From positions 5,240,501 to 5,304,500 of the forward strand of contig CANUEZ040000020.1 of NCBI GenBank assembly GCA_948099385.1: 64,000 bases of DNA, written 5' to 3'. The position numbers and the translations under genes were made by a program. Position 1 is the stretch's first letter; each line of letters starts with the position of its first letter. The DNA is from Fasciola hepatica (Eukaryota; Platyhelminthes; Trematoda; Plagiorchiida; Fasciolidae). Of the stretch, positions 23,446 to 35,189 are shown piece by piece. The notes beneath the pieces were generated by a model. It was not told the DNA's origin and made no database searches. It saw nothing but the letters and a program-made list of their open reading frames with translations.

Positions 23446-26164
23446 CTTGGTGAACTGAGCGAAGGCTACTACTGTTTTCAACTTAAATTTCAGTGAAAAC
23501 CAAAACCCACGATAACACTGACTAATGCTCAATTTTGAAAACTGGTTGCAACGGTAACCCGTCGAACTAACTCTCCTCTGCGCACAACCAAATTAAGTGA
23601 TAACCGCCGCGCTAGTCTGGTGGTCAACTGAGACATTGAAGTCCAATCCCTAAGCTGTGGACACTGAACATGACTAATGTATCAACAGCTGACTGCCCTC
23701 AGAAAGAGACCGCAACAGCAGTAGAAGTCATTACGTGCCCGCATGGCTCAGAAAGGAGTACTGAAGTGCTTTCATTGTTCCGCTTTTTGGCGCTAACGCG
23801 CCGTGCAATAAATAAAACGGTAGTTCTCCTCTTTGTGAAAAATCTTGCACCGGAAACGTGTCCCTCCTCGACCAGCTGCGTGATGAATCTAATGGGCATC
23901 TGTGTTCGAGTCTACTGATGGCTCTTCTTATCCGCATATGGTGCAAAGTCTCCCCGGATCGTTGAAAGCTAAAAGTTCAGCCTGGATCTGCCTGCCACCA
24001 GTTGGCACTTAATGGAAGTGGTCGCTTTGAACCTTCTGAAATGAACCGTGTGCAGCTGACCCGCGTAGATTACCATATCTCCTTCATCTACATTCCACGT
24101 GTTTTGAGGTCGATACGCCTCAAACGTGTCATGCAGCGTCACTTCGCACTTTATCTTCTCAGCTTGTGCTGGGCACTGGTAAGTTATTATGCTTTACTCG
24201 CTCTCTCTTAATTACGGACGTTTGGATGAATATACCTGTTATTCAGTGTCCGCAGGAGTCATATTCTGTCAGTGTGTACAGTAGCCTCGCGTCTGGACGG
24301 ACATCAATCAAGGTCCTCGGTAAGCTTGTCTGCTTCCTGAAATATTGGAAACCCAGGTCTCCCACCACACCTTAAACCAAGGCCACGTATTGTGCGGGAA
24401 ACTCGAGTTGGGCTAAACCGCTATTCTCGGGAGTGTTTCTCGCAGGGGGTTGTGATCCAGTTACCTATACGGCATCCATCTTTATTAGAGTAGGCCTCGT
24501 CGTTAGCCTGAAGGACCCTCCGCCCAATGATTTCTTATATGGTGGTTGGTTCATAACGTTCCTAACTCGCAGTAAATGCTTACAGGGAAGTCCTCAATCT
24601 TAGCTAGAGGAACATTCACAGGAAACGTTTCCCTCTTCTGAAGCACGATTATTTTACCTACCATTATAGACAGACCACTTCCTGTTGACCTGTGGCAGGG
24701 ACACAGAATTGCACTGAACAAATGATCCATGAGCACACCGCTAGAGCTGATTGTCGTGCTATTAAAAAGAGGTTGCAACCGCAGCACTCCAGCCGGGGCA
24801 TTATAAGTTAACTTTGATCCTTAGCCAGTCCTCGAGAACTTTTCTCAGTTAGGGAGAGAACGCAATTTAGGACTTACCTTATTACGCCCAGAAAAGTGGA
24901 ACGGCTGGACATCAAAATTTTGGATGCCTGTTTTTTGTTTCCACGCAATTCGTCTTGAAATTTCCTAATAAAGGTACCGCTTCCAATGAATAGCCTGCTT
25001 GAAACCGCTTAAGCGGTATTGACGTGTTATTCTGGTATGCTATTGACTTGAAACTCTTCGACTCAGTTGCTGCGAGAAACCTTTCAAAACAAAATCTGAG
25101 CCGTGAGAACACTGGACTAAGTACCCTCTGAAAGATACACTACGGATCACACTCCCGCACTGCATGCTGCCGGATAAACCTTCAATTCGTGTCTTGCGTA
25201 AATTCTGACCTGCAGGAAACCAACTGCAATTGAGGCTACCTTCCGTGGAAGCATGGTACCACACCAGACTGCGACTTACCAGGGCGGCCATATATCGGAG
25301 AATACGTGGAATAACCCGTGACGTGAACGTTTAAGTCCTATGTTAACTAGTACCACTCTCATTGAACATGTGGCATGAAACTCGCTGTACCCCGGGCTTT
25401 TTGAGTCAACAGTCAAAATATGCCCCAAAATCTACCAGCCGCGGTTGCGCTGACGGGTGGCTTCGGCCAACTTCACATCGCTAAATCCAGCACTTGACTT
25501 GTAACGGGCTTCTGGCGGTGGCTGAGATGCGCGTAACACGATCCGTATAATGCCAAGCGTCTAGTTGTGGGTTTTATTACGGTTCTTAATAAAACAATAA
25601 TAAGTACGACGCAGAAGCCGTATAATCCTCAGCAACCACCGCTGCGAGAATCAGAGTCAGCCAAAAGCAGGCTAATTCATGACCGCTTGAGATCCAAACG
25701 GTCACGTTAACGAAGTGTCTGTGGAGAATTTGAGTCGCAGGACAAAACCAATGCTTGCGCCGGTCAGCGGTCAATTGGGGTCAGTGTCCGACTTGTGGTT
25801 CAGCGGGTCAGCTGGCGTGATGTAAAACGTTTGGTGAAGGACATAAATTTGGAATGAGGGCGGAAGAGCCGGATCAATCCTGATTTAGAGTCTCGAGTTT
25901 GGTTGTTCCGTCGCCCACACCGCCCACAAAATCAGCCAAGGACTTCCCTAGTCGATAAGCTCAAATTAGAACCTAGTCTCGGCTCCCCTTACCTACCTGC
26001 TGTTCAGCACCATCCCACTTCCCTCAGGGAGCCAGGACTTGCAGCAGTAATCCTGCGCAACCAGTAGCCTAAGTACCGTTGCCTTTGCCACACCCCAGCA
26101 CAAATTGTATTGTTTGATCCTGCCACAAGCGCTGAGATGCAAACAGGGTGACAGCACCCGCTCG
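23446..26164. other. No recognisable gene; may hold the 3' end of the BEL/Pao element
   Basis: On the minus strand this lies directly downstream of the integrase of the BEL/Pao element, so the element's 3' LTR would be expected within the first several hundred bases below 26164. I did not find a matching sequence beyond 30.4 kb that would identify LTRs. Frames of 60-83 codons occur but carry no known motif. Confidence 0.5.
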
Positions 26165-27250
26165 ACTCTCCCCTTCCAGCAAACATGCCTTTTGTATTTT
26201 TCGGCTGCTGAGTCCAGTCCCGGAATGAACTGACACAGGGAACACGAGCCTATCAACTGAAGGCTGATATATTCTACGATAACACGCAGAGTCTATTGCC
26301 TCCTTGGCCCAATATCGGATGCAATCATTACCGTCACAGACCTTAACATTCCGACCTTTTATATCCACTTTTGACCTTTTTGCAGAGGGGGAACATATTC
26401 CTTGGTCCATCTGCGCCGAAACACCACCGCCAGGTGTATGGCTTGCAGCCATCTTTTGGTGTACAGAAATCCTTGTCTGCGATCAGCCCCCAGACTGGCA
26501 TTCCTGCGGAGCAGTAATATACAGTTCGGCTTCAAAACCTTACCATCCCTGGCGTCGGAAGTCACAGGAGCAGTTGAGCGATAGATCGGTATCCTTTCGG
26601 CTCCGGACAATATAGTAATCAATTCTTCTTCCGAAAGTACTTGCTCGTGACAAACGGAACAAAAGATTTTCCCCACGGACCGAATCAGTAATTCCCGCAC
26701 CACTCGCCTGTGACTGGCGGATGGCGGCTGGAAGTGCCACTGTGCACCACTTGAAGGATAAAGGTCGTTAGCTTTTGTAACTTTCTAGGTGTTCGCGCAT
26801 AATCTGAGTTCTTTAGCGGCAATTACGGAGTTGGTTCCGTTATCGCCACAGATATCTCTTGGAAAATTCCGCCTTTCTTTAATTCGTGTGAGAGCTAAGA
26901 TAATTGAATCACTAGTGAGGCTATTAACAATCTCTTCGTGTGCTGCTCTCGTCTGTAAACAGGATAAGATGCATCCAGTGCGTTATTCTGTAGATCTTCC
27001 TCGTCGTACTGAGGACGGGCCGAGATAGTCAAAACCGACCTCGTGGAAAAGGTACCATCCAGCACCAACTCGCATCTGCCGCAAGCGTGCCATTTGTCGA
27101 TCACTGCGATTTGAGCTCCTTCCAAGACGGCTAATACAGCAACCAATTACCCTCTGACTGCTGTACCTTCTAGGACGGTCCAGGGCCTTTTTCGGGTAAC
27201 ATCCAAAACTTGATTGGCACAGCACTGCCCTTCCATTGCGAGGTAAAGAC
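26165..27250 (-). pseudogene. BEL/Pao integrase, broken
   Basis: Integrase inserts the element's cDNA into the genome. Frames in order: EVGFDYLGPSSVRRGRST (about 27040-26985; first catalytic Asp in 'DYLGP' kept); SLTSDSIILAL with RDICGDNGTNSV at about 26860-26815 (second Asp in 'DNGT' kept); then WHFQPPSASH with RVVRELLIRSVGKIF, which holds the likely third acidic residue; then PVTSDARDGKVLKPN, RRRWTKEYVPPLQKGQKW, and finally GTGLSSRKIQKACLLE near 26170, the usual chain end of BEL polyproteins. The core and C-terminal parts lie in different frames, and a stop sits after the GQKW motif, so it is not translatable as one chain. All three acidic positions seem present, which is unusual for this window. 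Confidence 0.93.
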
Positions 27251-28049
27251 GAATGATTGAATCCGTTACCTGATGTCCCTTTGGCAGAATTGCAGGGTGC
27301 TTAAAGCTCGCTCAAGATTGGAATAATCCAGTCGCTTGCATACACACGTGATTTTATAAGTTTATACGGGATGAAAGGTCTTGAAGTGTCCTGATTCTGA
27401 AGACTGGGATTTCCTGGGTTCGGAACCGTTAGATTCAAGTTGACATGGGTCATCCGCAGCTTTACTGCTCTGCCCTTTACTTTCGTTACCGTTTTTGGTC
27501 TAACGAATTTCCTTAAGTTCTACTGGCCCTACAGAAGCTTCACCGAGAGCCTTCTTACCTATGTGTTACAACAAATACTCTTTAAAACAAACTGGCCAAG
27601 TAGCGCCCTTCAACAGTTTCTTCCAGCCGGAAAACTTCATGAATGACAGGTTCGACCCACCGTTCAATAAATTACCATCTTCCGTCGTTCTTCTGGGCTA
27701 AATCTCTGGTTGCTTCCCCTCTTGTCTAACCAGCTGGCCATCGTGCACGTGGAAGCCTCAAATATTCCAGGGCCGAGATCGAATGTTTTAATTCCGCCAA
27801 AGTATATGCTCCTCCCGAAGCTGAGTCGGCTGGATTACCCTGCCATGGAACGTGTCACCACTGGTCAGGTGATGACAATGCACGGTTAGCACTTAGCCTG
27901 CTTGCCACGAAAATGCCGGAGCGAGTAATGGTGTTGGTGACATAATAAAAGACGATCGATGAATCGGTCTAGAAGAGCTTCTCAGCAGATGGCCATCGTG
28001 TGGACGATTTTACTCACTGTACCAGGCAAACGGCCAGCTTGGTGGCGGC
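27251..28049 (-). pseudogene. BEL/Pao linker between RNase H and integrase
   Basis: A frame at about 27846-27796 reads PWQGNPADSASGG, matching the 'P...NPAD.ASRG' motif that BEL/Pao polyproteins carry between RNase H and integrase. The rest of the interval shows only scattered pieces with multiple stops. It fits its neighbours in order and strand. Confidence 0.75.
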
Positions 28050-28510
28050 AAGCTAGGGCCGGGGTACGATAACGAACTTAAATATCACTTCTGTGGATAT
28101 GCTCAGCAAAATAGAGCAACTAACCGGGGCTACTTCAGCGTAAACACAAAAATGCGCTACAGCCTCACAGCCCGTCTCGGAAGCGTCACAAAGGACATGT
28201 AGCTGGCTACTACCACTTTTCTCCCCTTCATCTCTGAAGCATCTTGAAATCTTCAAATTGGGCAACTGAGTCATGAAGTCTATCCAAGAATTCCACGACT
28301 TCATATGTTTGTCTCTTACCCTAACAACACAGCCCAGGCCTTGTTGACACACATTTTGAAGCAGTACCCTGGCTGACGGAATAGCAGGACTTACTGGGCT
28401 TAGAGGATCGTAAAGAGCGGAAATAACGGATAAGTTCCTTATTATCAAAGGGACATGACAAGTTACATTCAAGCGAAGGCATAAAGTATCCCGTGAAGTG
28501 TCCCATTCTA
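28050..28510 (-). pseudogene. BEL/Pao connection and RNase H start
   Basis: A 139-codon minus frame (28472-28053) reads LSVISALYDPLSPVSPAI, LLQNVCQQGLG, SWNSWIDFMTQLPNLKISR and LHVLCDASETGCEAV. These are the family's 'S...S.YDPLG...P', 'Q.LCR...GWD', 'W..W...L..L....IPR' and 'F.DAS..AYGAV' blocks. The DAS motif contains the first RNase H catalytic aspartate. The tyrosine normally after it is cysteine. This is the longest coherent family match in the element. Confidence 0.93.
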
Positions 28511-29110
28511 GAACAAGATCCTTTGCATTACAGTTGGTTTGAACTTATATTAGTCATCGGAGCAGCCTCGTGTTCAGGTATGGCCCTCAAAACTTCCTCC
28601 AAATTTGATTCGCATTTCTTCAAAATATGCTTCTCCTCTTCCTAGCATCTATCTGATTTGTCTAATGAAGGCCCTGGCCAACTCAAAGGATGAGAATGAT
28701 ACCTAGTTATCGCCTGCATAAGCTTTGTGTCGTATTGAGTTGATAACTAAAGGTTCATAGTCTAGATTCCCATTGGTTGTTTTGTTTCAGTGCAGAGCTC
28801 TCTCAAAAACGATGCGTTGCTACTAGGGGATGAGCTATCGTTTGGTACTCACAGCTGCTGTTTTGGGCCATCACTGTCCCACCACAGGACTCTTAGGGCA
28901 CCACGATCTCGTGGGTCCGCTCGAAATCGCATAAACACTTCTTAGAAGTCTGCCACTATGGCTACTCTCTCCTCTCGAAACCGCCTTAAAACTGTAGCCA
29001 GGCTTTGGTCCAGTCTGGGCCTTTTTGTAATCGGTCGTTGAAAGAAAAATCCTCCGTGCTTTGCGCAGCAATCTGGGACTTACATTAATTATTCTGGTTT
29101 CATAGGGCTG
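28511..29110 (-). pseudogene. BEL/Pao reverse transcriptase, broken
   Basis: The frame reads DCCAKHGGFF, then RRFRGERVAIVADF ending at 28948, which is motif A with its aspartate kept, then an in-frame stop, then EVFMRF and RGALRVLWW at about 28899-28879. These match 'VFDCAAK..G', 'LLRFR....A..ADI..MFHQ' and 'ALRFLWW' of BEL/Pao. The YVDD box region (28800-28550) is not readable. Downstream, LRAIPEHEA and MGHFTGY approach the connection domain. Broken by at least one stop and by frame changes. Confidence 0.9.
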
Positions 29111-29859
29111 ACGACAGCGAGGCGTGGTAAATACAGTCTGGGTGAAGGCTCCGGTGCCAGTTATTCTTCGGGGACGGGGTCATATTACCGTTGACTCCTT
29201 TTCTCTGAGTGATTTTTGTATACCTTTCATAGAAAACTCTGTCGAGCTGGAACCTATGACCAGGGACTTTGGGCCTCCGAGCGGCTACTTGAAAGATGTT
29301 GGGAATAGTCTCAGCGATTGCCTTCAATAAAATGGCCGACAGATAATGCTCAACAACTTGTTTTAGAGGAAGTTCTGCAATCGATGGCGGCTTCTGGTTC
29401 TCCAGTGATGACCCTCACCTGATTCGTAGTCAGAGAAGTCTGTGTCATAAAACCCTCAAGGCTGGTCTGAAATGGTGGTCTGTTCCTTTATCATATTGTT
29501 TGCTGTGGACTGCCGTCTGTTACTTGGCCCTAGGAGTCTAAGCATCGTGGACTCCAATTGAGTTTTGACTGCATAACTTTTGCTCCCGTTTCCAGTCCGC
29601 TGCTCAAAAACCCTGCGAGACTCTGTTACTCACAACTCACCAGTGCTCCTACCTTCACATCTCGAGCACATTCCACGGAAAAATTACTAAGGTGTGCCCA
29701 TCGACTCTTGACCGACCGCAAGTCCATTAGCGGGGATCTAGAAGATATCCTGTTAACGCAAGAGGCACGCACTACTGAGAAGCTGACTGAGCCGTATGGG
29801 ATACCAAACGAAGATTCGCGACCCCCGAATCTGTCCAGGAGCATTCATTCACTGTTCTG

Positions 29860-29975
29860 ATAGTCATACAGGAAGGCACCTGAGACAGGCCAACCTGTTC
29901 CATCAAACCTCCCTCTACCATCTTCGCATCAAAGCCATTATCTCTGAGTGCTTACTTTAGCCCAATCCCTTTTTG
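29860..29975 (-). pseudogene. BEL/Pao aspartic protease remnant
   Basis: The minus frame reads ALRDNGFDAKMVEGGLMEQV, aligned with the family motif 'ALLDSGS..TLI...L...LGL'. The catalytic D is kept, but the S of the D-S-G triad is N. An in-frame stop precedes it. It lies between the zinc knuckle (30182-30141) and the reverse transcriptase (below 29110), which is the expected place. The sequence in 29560-29850 keeps scattered pieces of the protease-RT linker such as ARDVKVGALVSCE. Confidence 0.75.
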
Positions 29976-30140
29976 TCCCATAATTTTTACAAGGATAGTT
30001 CCTGGCGCTACCTGGCAACCAGAGATGCGATTGGCTGCACACTGATACTTTTTTCAGCAAACTATACTCATATAGCCCTGACGCAGTATTTCGTGGATCC
30101 TGGCACCAAACCCGGGCTCTCCACATACGGGGGTCGGGGC

Positions 30141-30182
30141 ACAATCCGCAGCACGGTGCCCTCCCCGCAGGCACACAGAACA
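30141..30182 (-). pseudogene. BEL/Pao gag zinc knuckle (CCHC)
   Basis: The minus frame gives CSVCLRGGHRAADC, an exact C-X2-C-X4-H-X4-C zinc knuckle. It is followed by CGEPGFGARIHEIL, where the second C/H cluster of BEL gag proteins sits. Zinc knuckles bind the element's RNA for packaging. All four ligands are intact. The frame runs 30365-30054 before a stop; upstream gag is not readable. Confidence 0.88.
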
Positions 30183-30370
30183 GTCCCCATTTTTACTGTG
30201 TTCATTCATCGATAACTCCGTTGAACGAGTTAAGCGAACAACTAGTAGGGTTGGACTAGACACCAAAGCCAGAGGAATGTAATAGGTGGCAGCATTTTGA
30301 GTAGGTGCTTGGGGGAATAACAGCTCTTCGTATGCTGAGATTCCGCGCTTACTGTGTCCCTTCATTGGAG

Positions 30371-33300
30371 GAAAGATTAATTTTTCACTTGCTCTACACT
30401 TTATCTGCAGCCGAGCAGGATGCAGCAGCTCATTTGGCTTTTAAGTTCAATTTGTCTTACTATTGCTTGTTGGTGCGGGTTAAATCTCATGTAGTTACAC
30501 TGGAGGCCATTAAGTTTTCTCCATTGAATTCAAATGCTGCTATTCTTGCAGCCCGACTGGCACAGCTGACAAGGGTAGGCGTGAAAATATTTGTGGCCAG
30601 TAATGCTCTCAGTCGGTTTTGCGGTCGTTTCGTATCACACGGAAGGTGAGAACAGTCGGCCGCAGAGATTTGTTTCAAATACAGTGTCGGAGATAAGGAA
30701 ATGCACAATGTCTGAGACATAGTGTACCGAGGTTGTGGCTCACTGGAATCAATAATAGAAGGTCAGTCTAGGTAGCAGTGGTTTGGAAGTTACGTTAGTC
30801 AGCGGGAACTTGAAAAGCTTACGCACTATACTGATGGCTGGCTGCCGACTCCAGCAGATACCTTTGAGTTGAATTAGAAGACAGTTGTAAGTGCACCCGA
30901 TCAGGCATCTTCCATGTGGTGTTTGTGAAACTTGCCTTTTGCAATTAAACAAATAGAACTACTCTGCTCCTACGGTACAAATGTGAATCAACAACACCAC
31001 AAAAGGACCGTCTGATGTGTCCTTGTATCTAGAACCTTTGGTCACCCGAGAATGACGAACTAAATTCAGGGTACTAACAAGCCTAACACAAGCTGAGAGT
31101 TACAAAAATTATCTGAAATAGCAAGTTAATAGAAGGAATCTGCCAGGTGTTTCATGATAGAATTGGGTTTGGTGGAGAGCTACCGCTTGAAAAACGCTCC
31201 GATATCATTAGGCGAGATGCGTATAAGGCGCTTTTGTTGAATTGTTCAATTGATTAGAATAACTTTGGTTCAACTTCGTATCTGTTCCTGTGGGCCTTTG
31301 TCATGGTTAACAGTTTGACGTAGAATTCTTTTGCTACTCAGACTAACTGCTTTCAGGCATGCGTAATCTATTTTACCCTGTTCTTTGGATAAAATTTAGG
31401 TTGTGCGACTCACTTTGTTTGGTTAAATTAAATACTTGAATGGTCATATTATTACTTTGTGGCGTTGATAGTACCACTAGGGCATTAGGCTGACTTCTTT
31501 GCATTCCCAAGTTTCTTTCGATCGACTCGGCTTATTTACGTCGGTTAGCCATGAAGCACTTTCAGTGAGTTAATGCTTCAGCGTTGAAGGTGGGAAAAAG
31601 GGAAGTCAGTGACATCGTTTTAGTCCGTCTGAATTTACTTGCTTTTGCCATGGTCTACCCAGTTTTAGGACGGTTGTGACGTCATTTGACCAGCGGAGTG
31701 AATGGTCTTCCTCAGAGCTGCTGTCACAAGCGGACCACGTTTTCTCGCTTTTTAAGGGTCTGCGAAGGATCATCTGTCAGCTACGCTCCACTCCAGACTT
31801 TCACAATGAAGTTACAGAGGATCGGAAAAAATAATGACAAAATACGTTTGGGTCCTACCTATGACCTTTTCCGCCAGACGAAAAACGTATTAGGACAGTG
31901 GAGTGCATCTGTAACCGCCTTCATGTTTGTTCGCGTCAGCTCTGCTATATTTCGTTTGACCACGCTACTTGTAGGTATTGGTCACAAGAATCTAGTTTGC
32001 TAAATGATGGAGTTTGTAGATACCTCTTGGGAGCTGAGACTGGGTGTTTGCTCCCAGGTTTTCAGAGCAGGATCACGGCTTTTGGTTTATCCATATGCCA
32101 TATTCGTGCTTTTGCGCTGGTTTTCATACTACACTCCAACTCAATAGCATTTCCGAGTTATACGGTGAACTTTTCAGGCGAATGCCTATATTTCGCTGAG
32201 AAAACATTCATTCATTCATTTATTATTTTAACCTTTTTCGATCGCTTGGTGTGATCGGTTTGCTGCTGATTTTGGCTTGGTCTTTCGCGGGTGGTTGATT
32301 GAGCCGAGTTGCCCAAGAAGCCCGCCCCAGGTTTTAACCGTGGAGCAGGCATGGGGTGAACTTCATGAATAGCCTAAGTCTCAGCTCAGTTCAACGCCGC
32401 AAGCTTGGGGCTAGCCCCAACCTTTGTAGCACCTCAGAAGAAGCCAGCTCTAACTGCCTCTCGATTGAATGCTATTGCAGCCTGTACTTTTAATTCAGAC
32501 GTTCGCGTGTACTTCCGACGTATACAGGCTTAAACTCGAATAATAAATTAAAAATTAAGAACGACTTTTCAGGGGCGAAAAACTTATCCATCTTTGATAC
32601 GTATGCACCGTCACAACTTTGCAATGATCCTTCAAAGTACACTTTCGTTGTACCTTGGATCCAGTAGTCCGTGCTCGTGGTATCTGTAGAATTAACAAGG
32701 AAAAAGTAAACTTCTATTGAAGAATGGCCCCCAAATTCCTTCAACATGATGTAATAAGCGACAGTGGAGGGCTACAAAATAGCTTCTTTACTGAACTGCG
32801 TGGTATTTTCTAACTCTTATTGCAAGTTGAACATTAGGGATGATGGCGCTGATGTTCGAAGACGAAGCCGCCTGTCTAAGTGTACTAGGTCACACATGCT
32901 TACATTTAACCGCTACCTTTTCACACCTTCGCACCGCAGAAACTGGACATAGTTGAATAACCAGTAAATGCACCTCAAAAGTTAGTCTGACGTTAGCTTA
33001 TCGCTCTCGTACGTAAAGGTGACTTTGGACTACTCCGCTTTCTTCTACTTACCCATTATACTCGCCACCTGTTGCATGATCACGAGGGTTGTGGAGCCGG
33101 CTACCAATGTTGATATTTGACTCCGCAGCATGAAAGGACTGAATCCGGCGGCGCCTGGTACGAGGCGGCGCGGTCACTCATCTGACTGAGCTTTTGTTGT
33201 CTTAATCAGTCTATGATCGCAAACGGCTATTCTGTTACTGCTTGCAGCCTGAAGTGCTTTACTGCGTCGTCATCGTTGACCATGTCGGGTAGAATTTGTT

Positions 33301-34499
33301 TTGCCTTACAGTGAAGATTCCGGGTTGCGTACCGCCAGATTGTTGTGACCCATAATTCTTATCTTTGCTCATGGTAAACCGGCATGTTGCAGAAAGCCTA
33401 AAGTTTCTTTACTAGGGAGTTCAGCTTTCCAAGATCTGATCCAAATAGCGAACACCAAAAGTTATCTGACGCGCCTTACTTTTGGACATCTTTCGACGAA
33501 TGTGTTACACAATGCACGTTGGGGACGAAATCCTCCAGACCGTTAAGTAAAAATATACCCAGTGGCACCTGTGGTTAAACTTCATGTTGACGCAAGTGAA
33601 CTCTTTGTTGATGACGAAAATGTGGTTACTGTTCATCCGAAACTCTACCGCACGAGGAGAAAATTGTCGCAGACTCCATATTTTATAGGTAGTATAGTAC
33701 TTTGTGGATATGATTTGTGTGCTTCAGTCGGTGTCTTCTTCGGACAACGACACTGATGCCCCAAGTAGACGCTCGCGGTGTCCGGTACACGGTAGGATAC
33801 TCATTGCCAGCTCAGGCTAACGGTTATCCCACCACCTGCTGTGGTGACCCTTGTGGGCTGGGTATCAACAATGAGGATAGAAAAGTGATCGACTTGGGGG
33901 CATTTTTTCATAATTTTAAAGCCCAGGCCAACATTGGGCAAGAAAAGGTTCCCGTGGAAACCAAATTTTGGTACGCCAGGTAAACATATACATGGCTAAT
34001 GATACTCCTATTGCAACAGACATATGTAGGTGGACATTTATGATCATTTGACTGTGGTCACTATATAGGATTTATTACTCAGTCGTCACAGGGACGTAAT
34101 GTGTAGGGTGCTCCAGGGACATCAAGCTTGAGGCTAGCCCTAGGTTTGCCGAGTTTTATTCCAGGGAGCTGCCCTAGCACAGGGCCAACCAGCGGCATGC
34201 TACTTAGGACAAACAGGAATACGTGTGCAGCTGAAGCTTCGGACGCAGTTTATACTAATATCACTTTGTATGTGCACGACGTACCTGCAAAGAAACCACA
34301 TCAAAAATCATTCAACGGATGGTGGTACGGTTGCGGAAAATGTCTACTAAATATTTCTTTGGGGTAGGCTTCGGTCTTGCTCCAGTAAGTTTATTTTGTT
34401 AAGCGTACCGTGGGCCTGGCGGCACGAGGCTGTTCAAAAGGTCTGGATGAATTTACCGGGGGGTGGTGCTACAGTGGCTAACCCTTGGTGGTTCCCTAA
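30371..34499. other. No recognisable gene
   Basis: Plus-strand frames of 100-118 codons (30305-30649, 31686-32003, 31898-32254) and shorter ones show no known motif. The first is antisense to where BEL gag should be and is probably a shadow. The region should include the 5' LTR of the BEL/Pao element and perhaps the gag of the Gypsy element, but neither is identifiable by eye. Confidence 0.5.
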
Positions 34500-34645
34500 C
34501 TTACAATTTCAAGTGTCTCCCAATAAGTTCCCGTGAGCAGTGGTTCTATTCCTTTCCCTTTCGTATTCCGGTTCTGGTGGGCTGTACTAACTGACTTTAA
34601 CTCTCCAACATTATTTTGCTCCTGTCTCGGTGGGGCTGTACACTG
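34500..34645 (+). repeat. Dispersed repeat R2, copy 2
   Basis: This matches 11425-11560 in the same orientation, with 'tcccaataagttcccgtgag' aligned to 'tcccaataattttccatgag', then 'tattc', 'ctgtac', 'tgact' and 'actctc' in order. It ends about 225 bp before the Gypsy protease frame. It could be the element's LTR or 5' untranslated region after loss of gag, or an unrelated insertion. Confidence 0.5.
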
Positions 34646-34869
34646 ATCGGCCGATCACCTTCCGGCTATTACTTATTGGACTGTACTTTACTCGACAGCC
34701 GCCAGCATTACTTTCAACGTATTTATTCGCCAGGGGTTACCCCGCCGCCGTTTCGGACCTCAAGCCGGCATACTCGCAAAGCCCTGTAGCTTTTGCTCCA
34801 ACTGGGTGACTGTGAAGAGCTGTACCGGTACTTCGATTATTGGTTTCCTCGTTTACGTGAAGAGCAGGA

Positions 34870-35160
34870 CTGCGGGTACGGGTTTCTTGATCGACTCTGG
34901 TGCGCGGGTCAGCATAATTCCAGTTTCATAACGATACTCGGTCTGTTTCACGGCCATAAAATTACGGGCTGCCAATGGCAGCCCCGTCTCAACATATGGC
35001 CGTCATTTATCCACCCTATGTCTTGGTCCGCCTCACATTTTTCCGCCGGTTTTTGCCAACTTTCAAGTGCACCAAGCCATTCTAGACTCAGATTCTCCGG
35101 AAAGTCGCTGTTTGATAGTCTATTCCGGCAAATGACAGATCGCATGTCGAGTTATATCGC
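34870..35160 (+). pseudogene. Ty3/Gypsy aspartic protease, broken
   Basis: The frame reads GFLIDSGARVSIIPVS with the catalytic D-S-G triad at 34893-34901, then LRAANGSPVSTYGRHLSTLC and FANFQVHQAILDSD. These match the Gypsy protease order 'FLVDTGA.VSV.P', 'L.AANG..I.TYG...L...LG' and 'F.VADV...ILG.DFL'. A stop follows VS. The triad itself is intact. The I-L-G of the flap-side motif reads I-L-D. The long 256-codon frame over this region is in a different phase and is not the real product. Confidence 0.9.
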
Positions 35161-35189
35161 ATTTCCTTGTTGGTTTTCTGACTTAAGCT

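Larger units (their letters stand above)
26165..30370 (-). mobile_element. BEL/Pao LTR retrotransposon, degraded
   Basis: Reading the minus strand from 30370 downward gives a gag zinc knuckle, protease, reverse transcriptase, RNase H, linker and integrase in the canonical BEL/Pao order over 4.2 kb. Stops and frameshifts occur in most segments, although the integrase end stays open for more than 110 codons at a time. No LTR pair was identified, so true ends are unknown. The gag upstream of the knuckle is not readable. This is the most complete element in the window. Confidence 0.93.

Noticed and set aside
30305..30649. 114-codon plus-strand frame with a leucine/alanine-rich sequence
   Set aside because: It is antisense to the gag end of the BEL/Pao element and shows no motif; it overlaps the frame that holds the intact zinc knuckle on the other strand.
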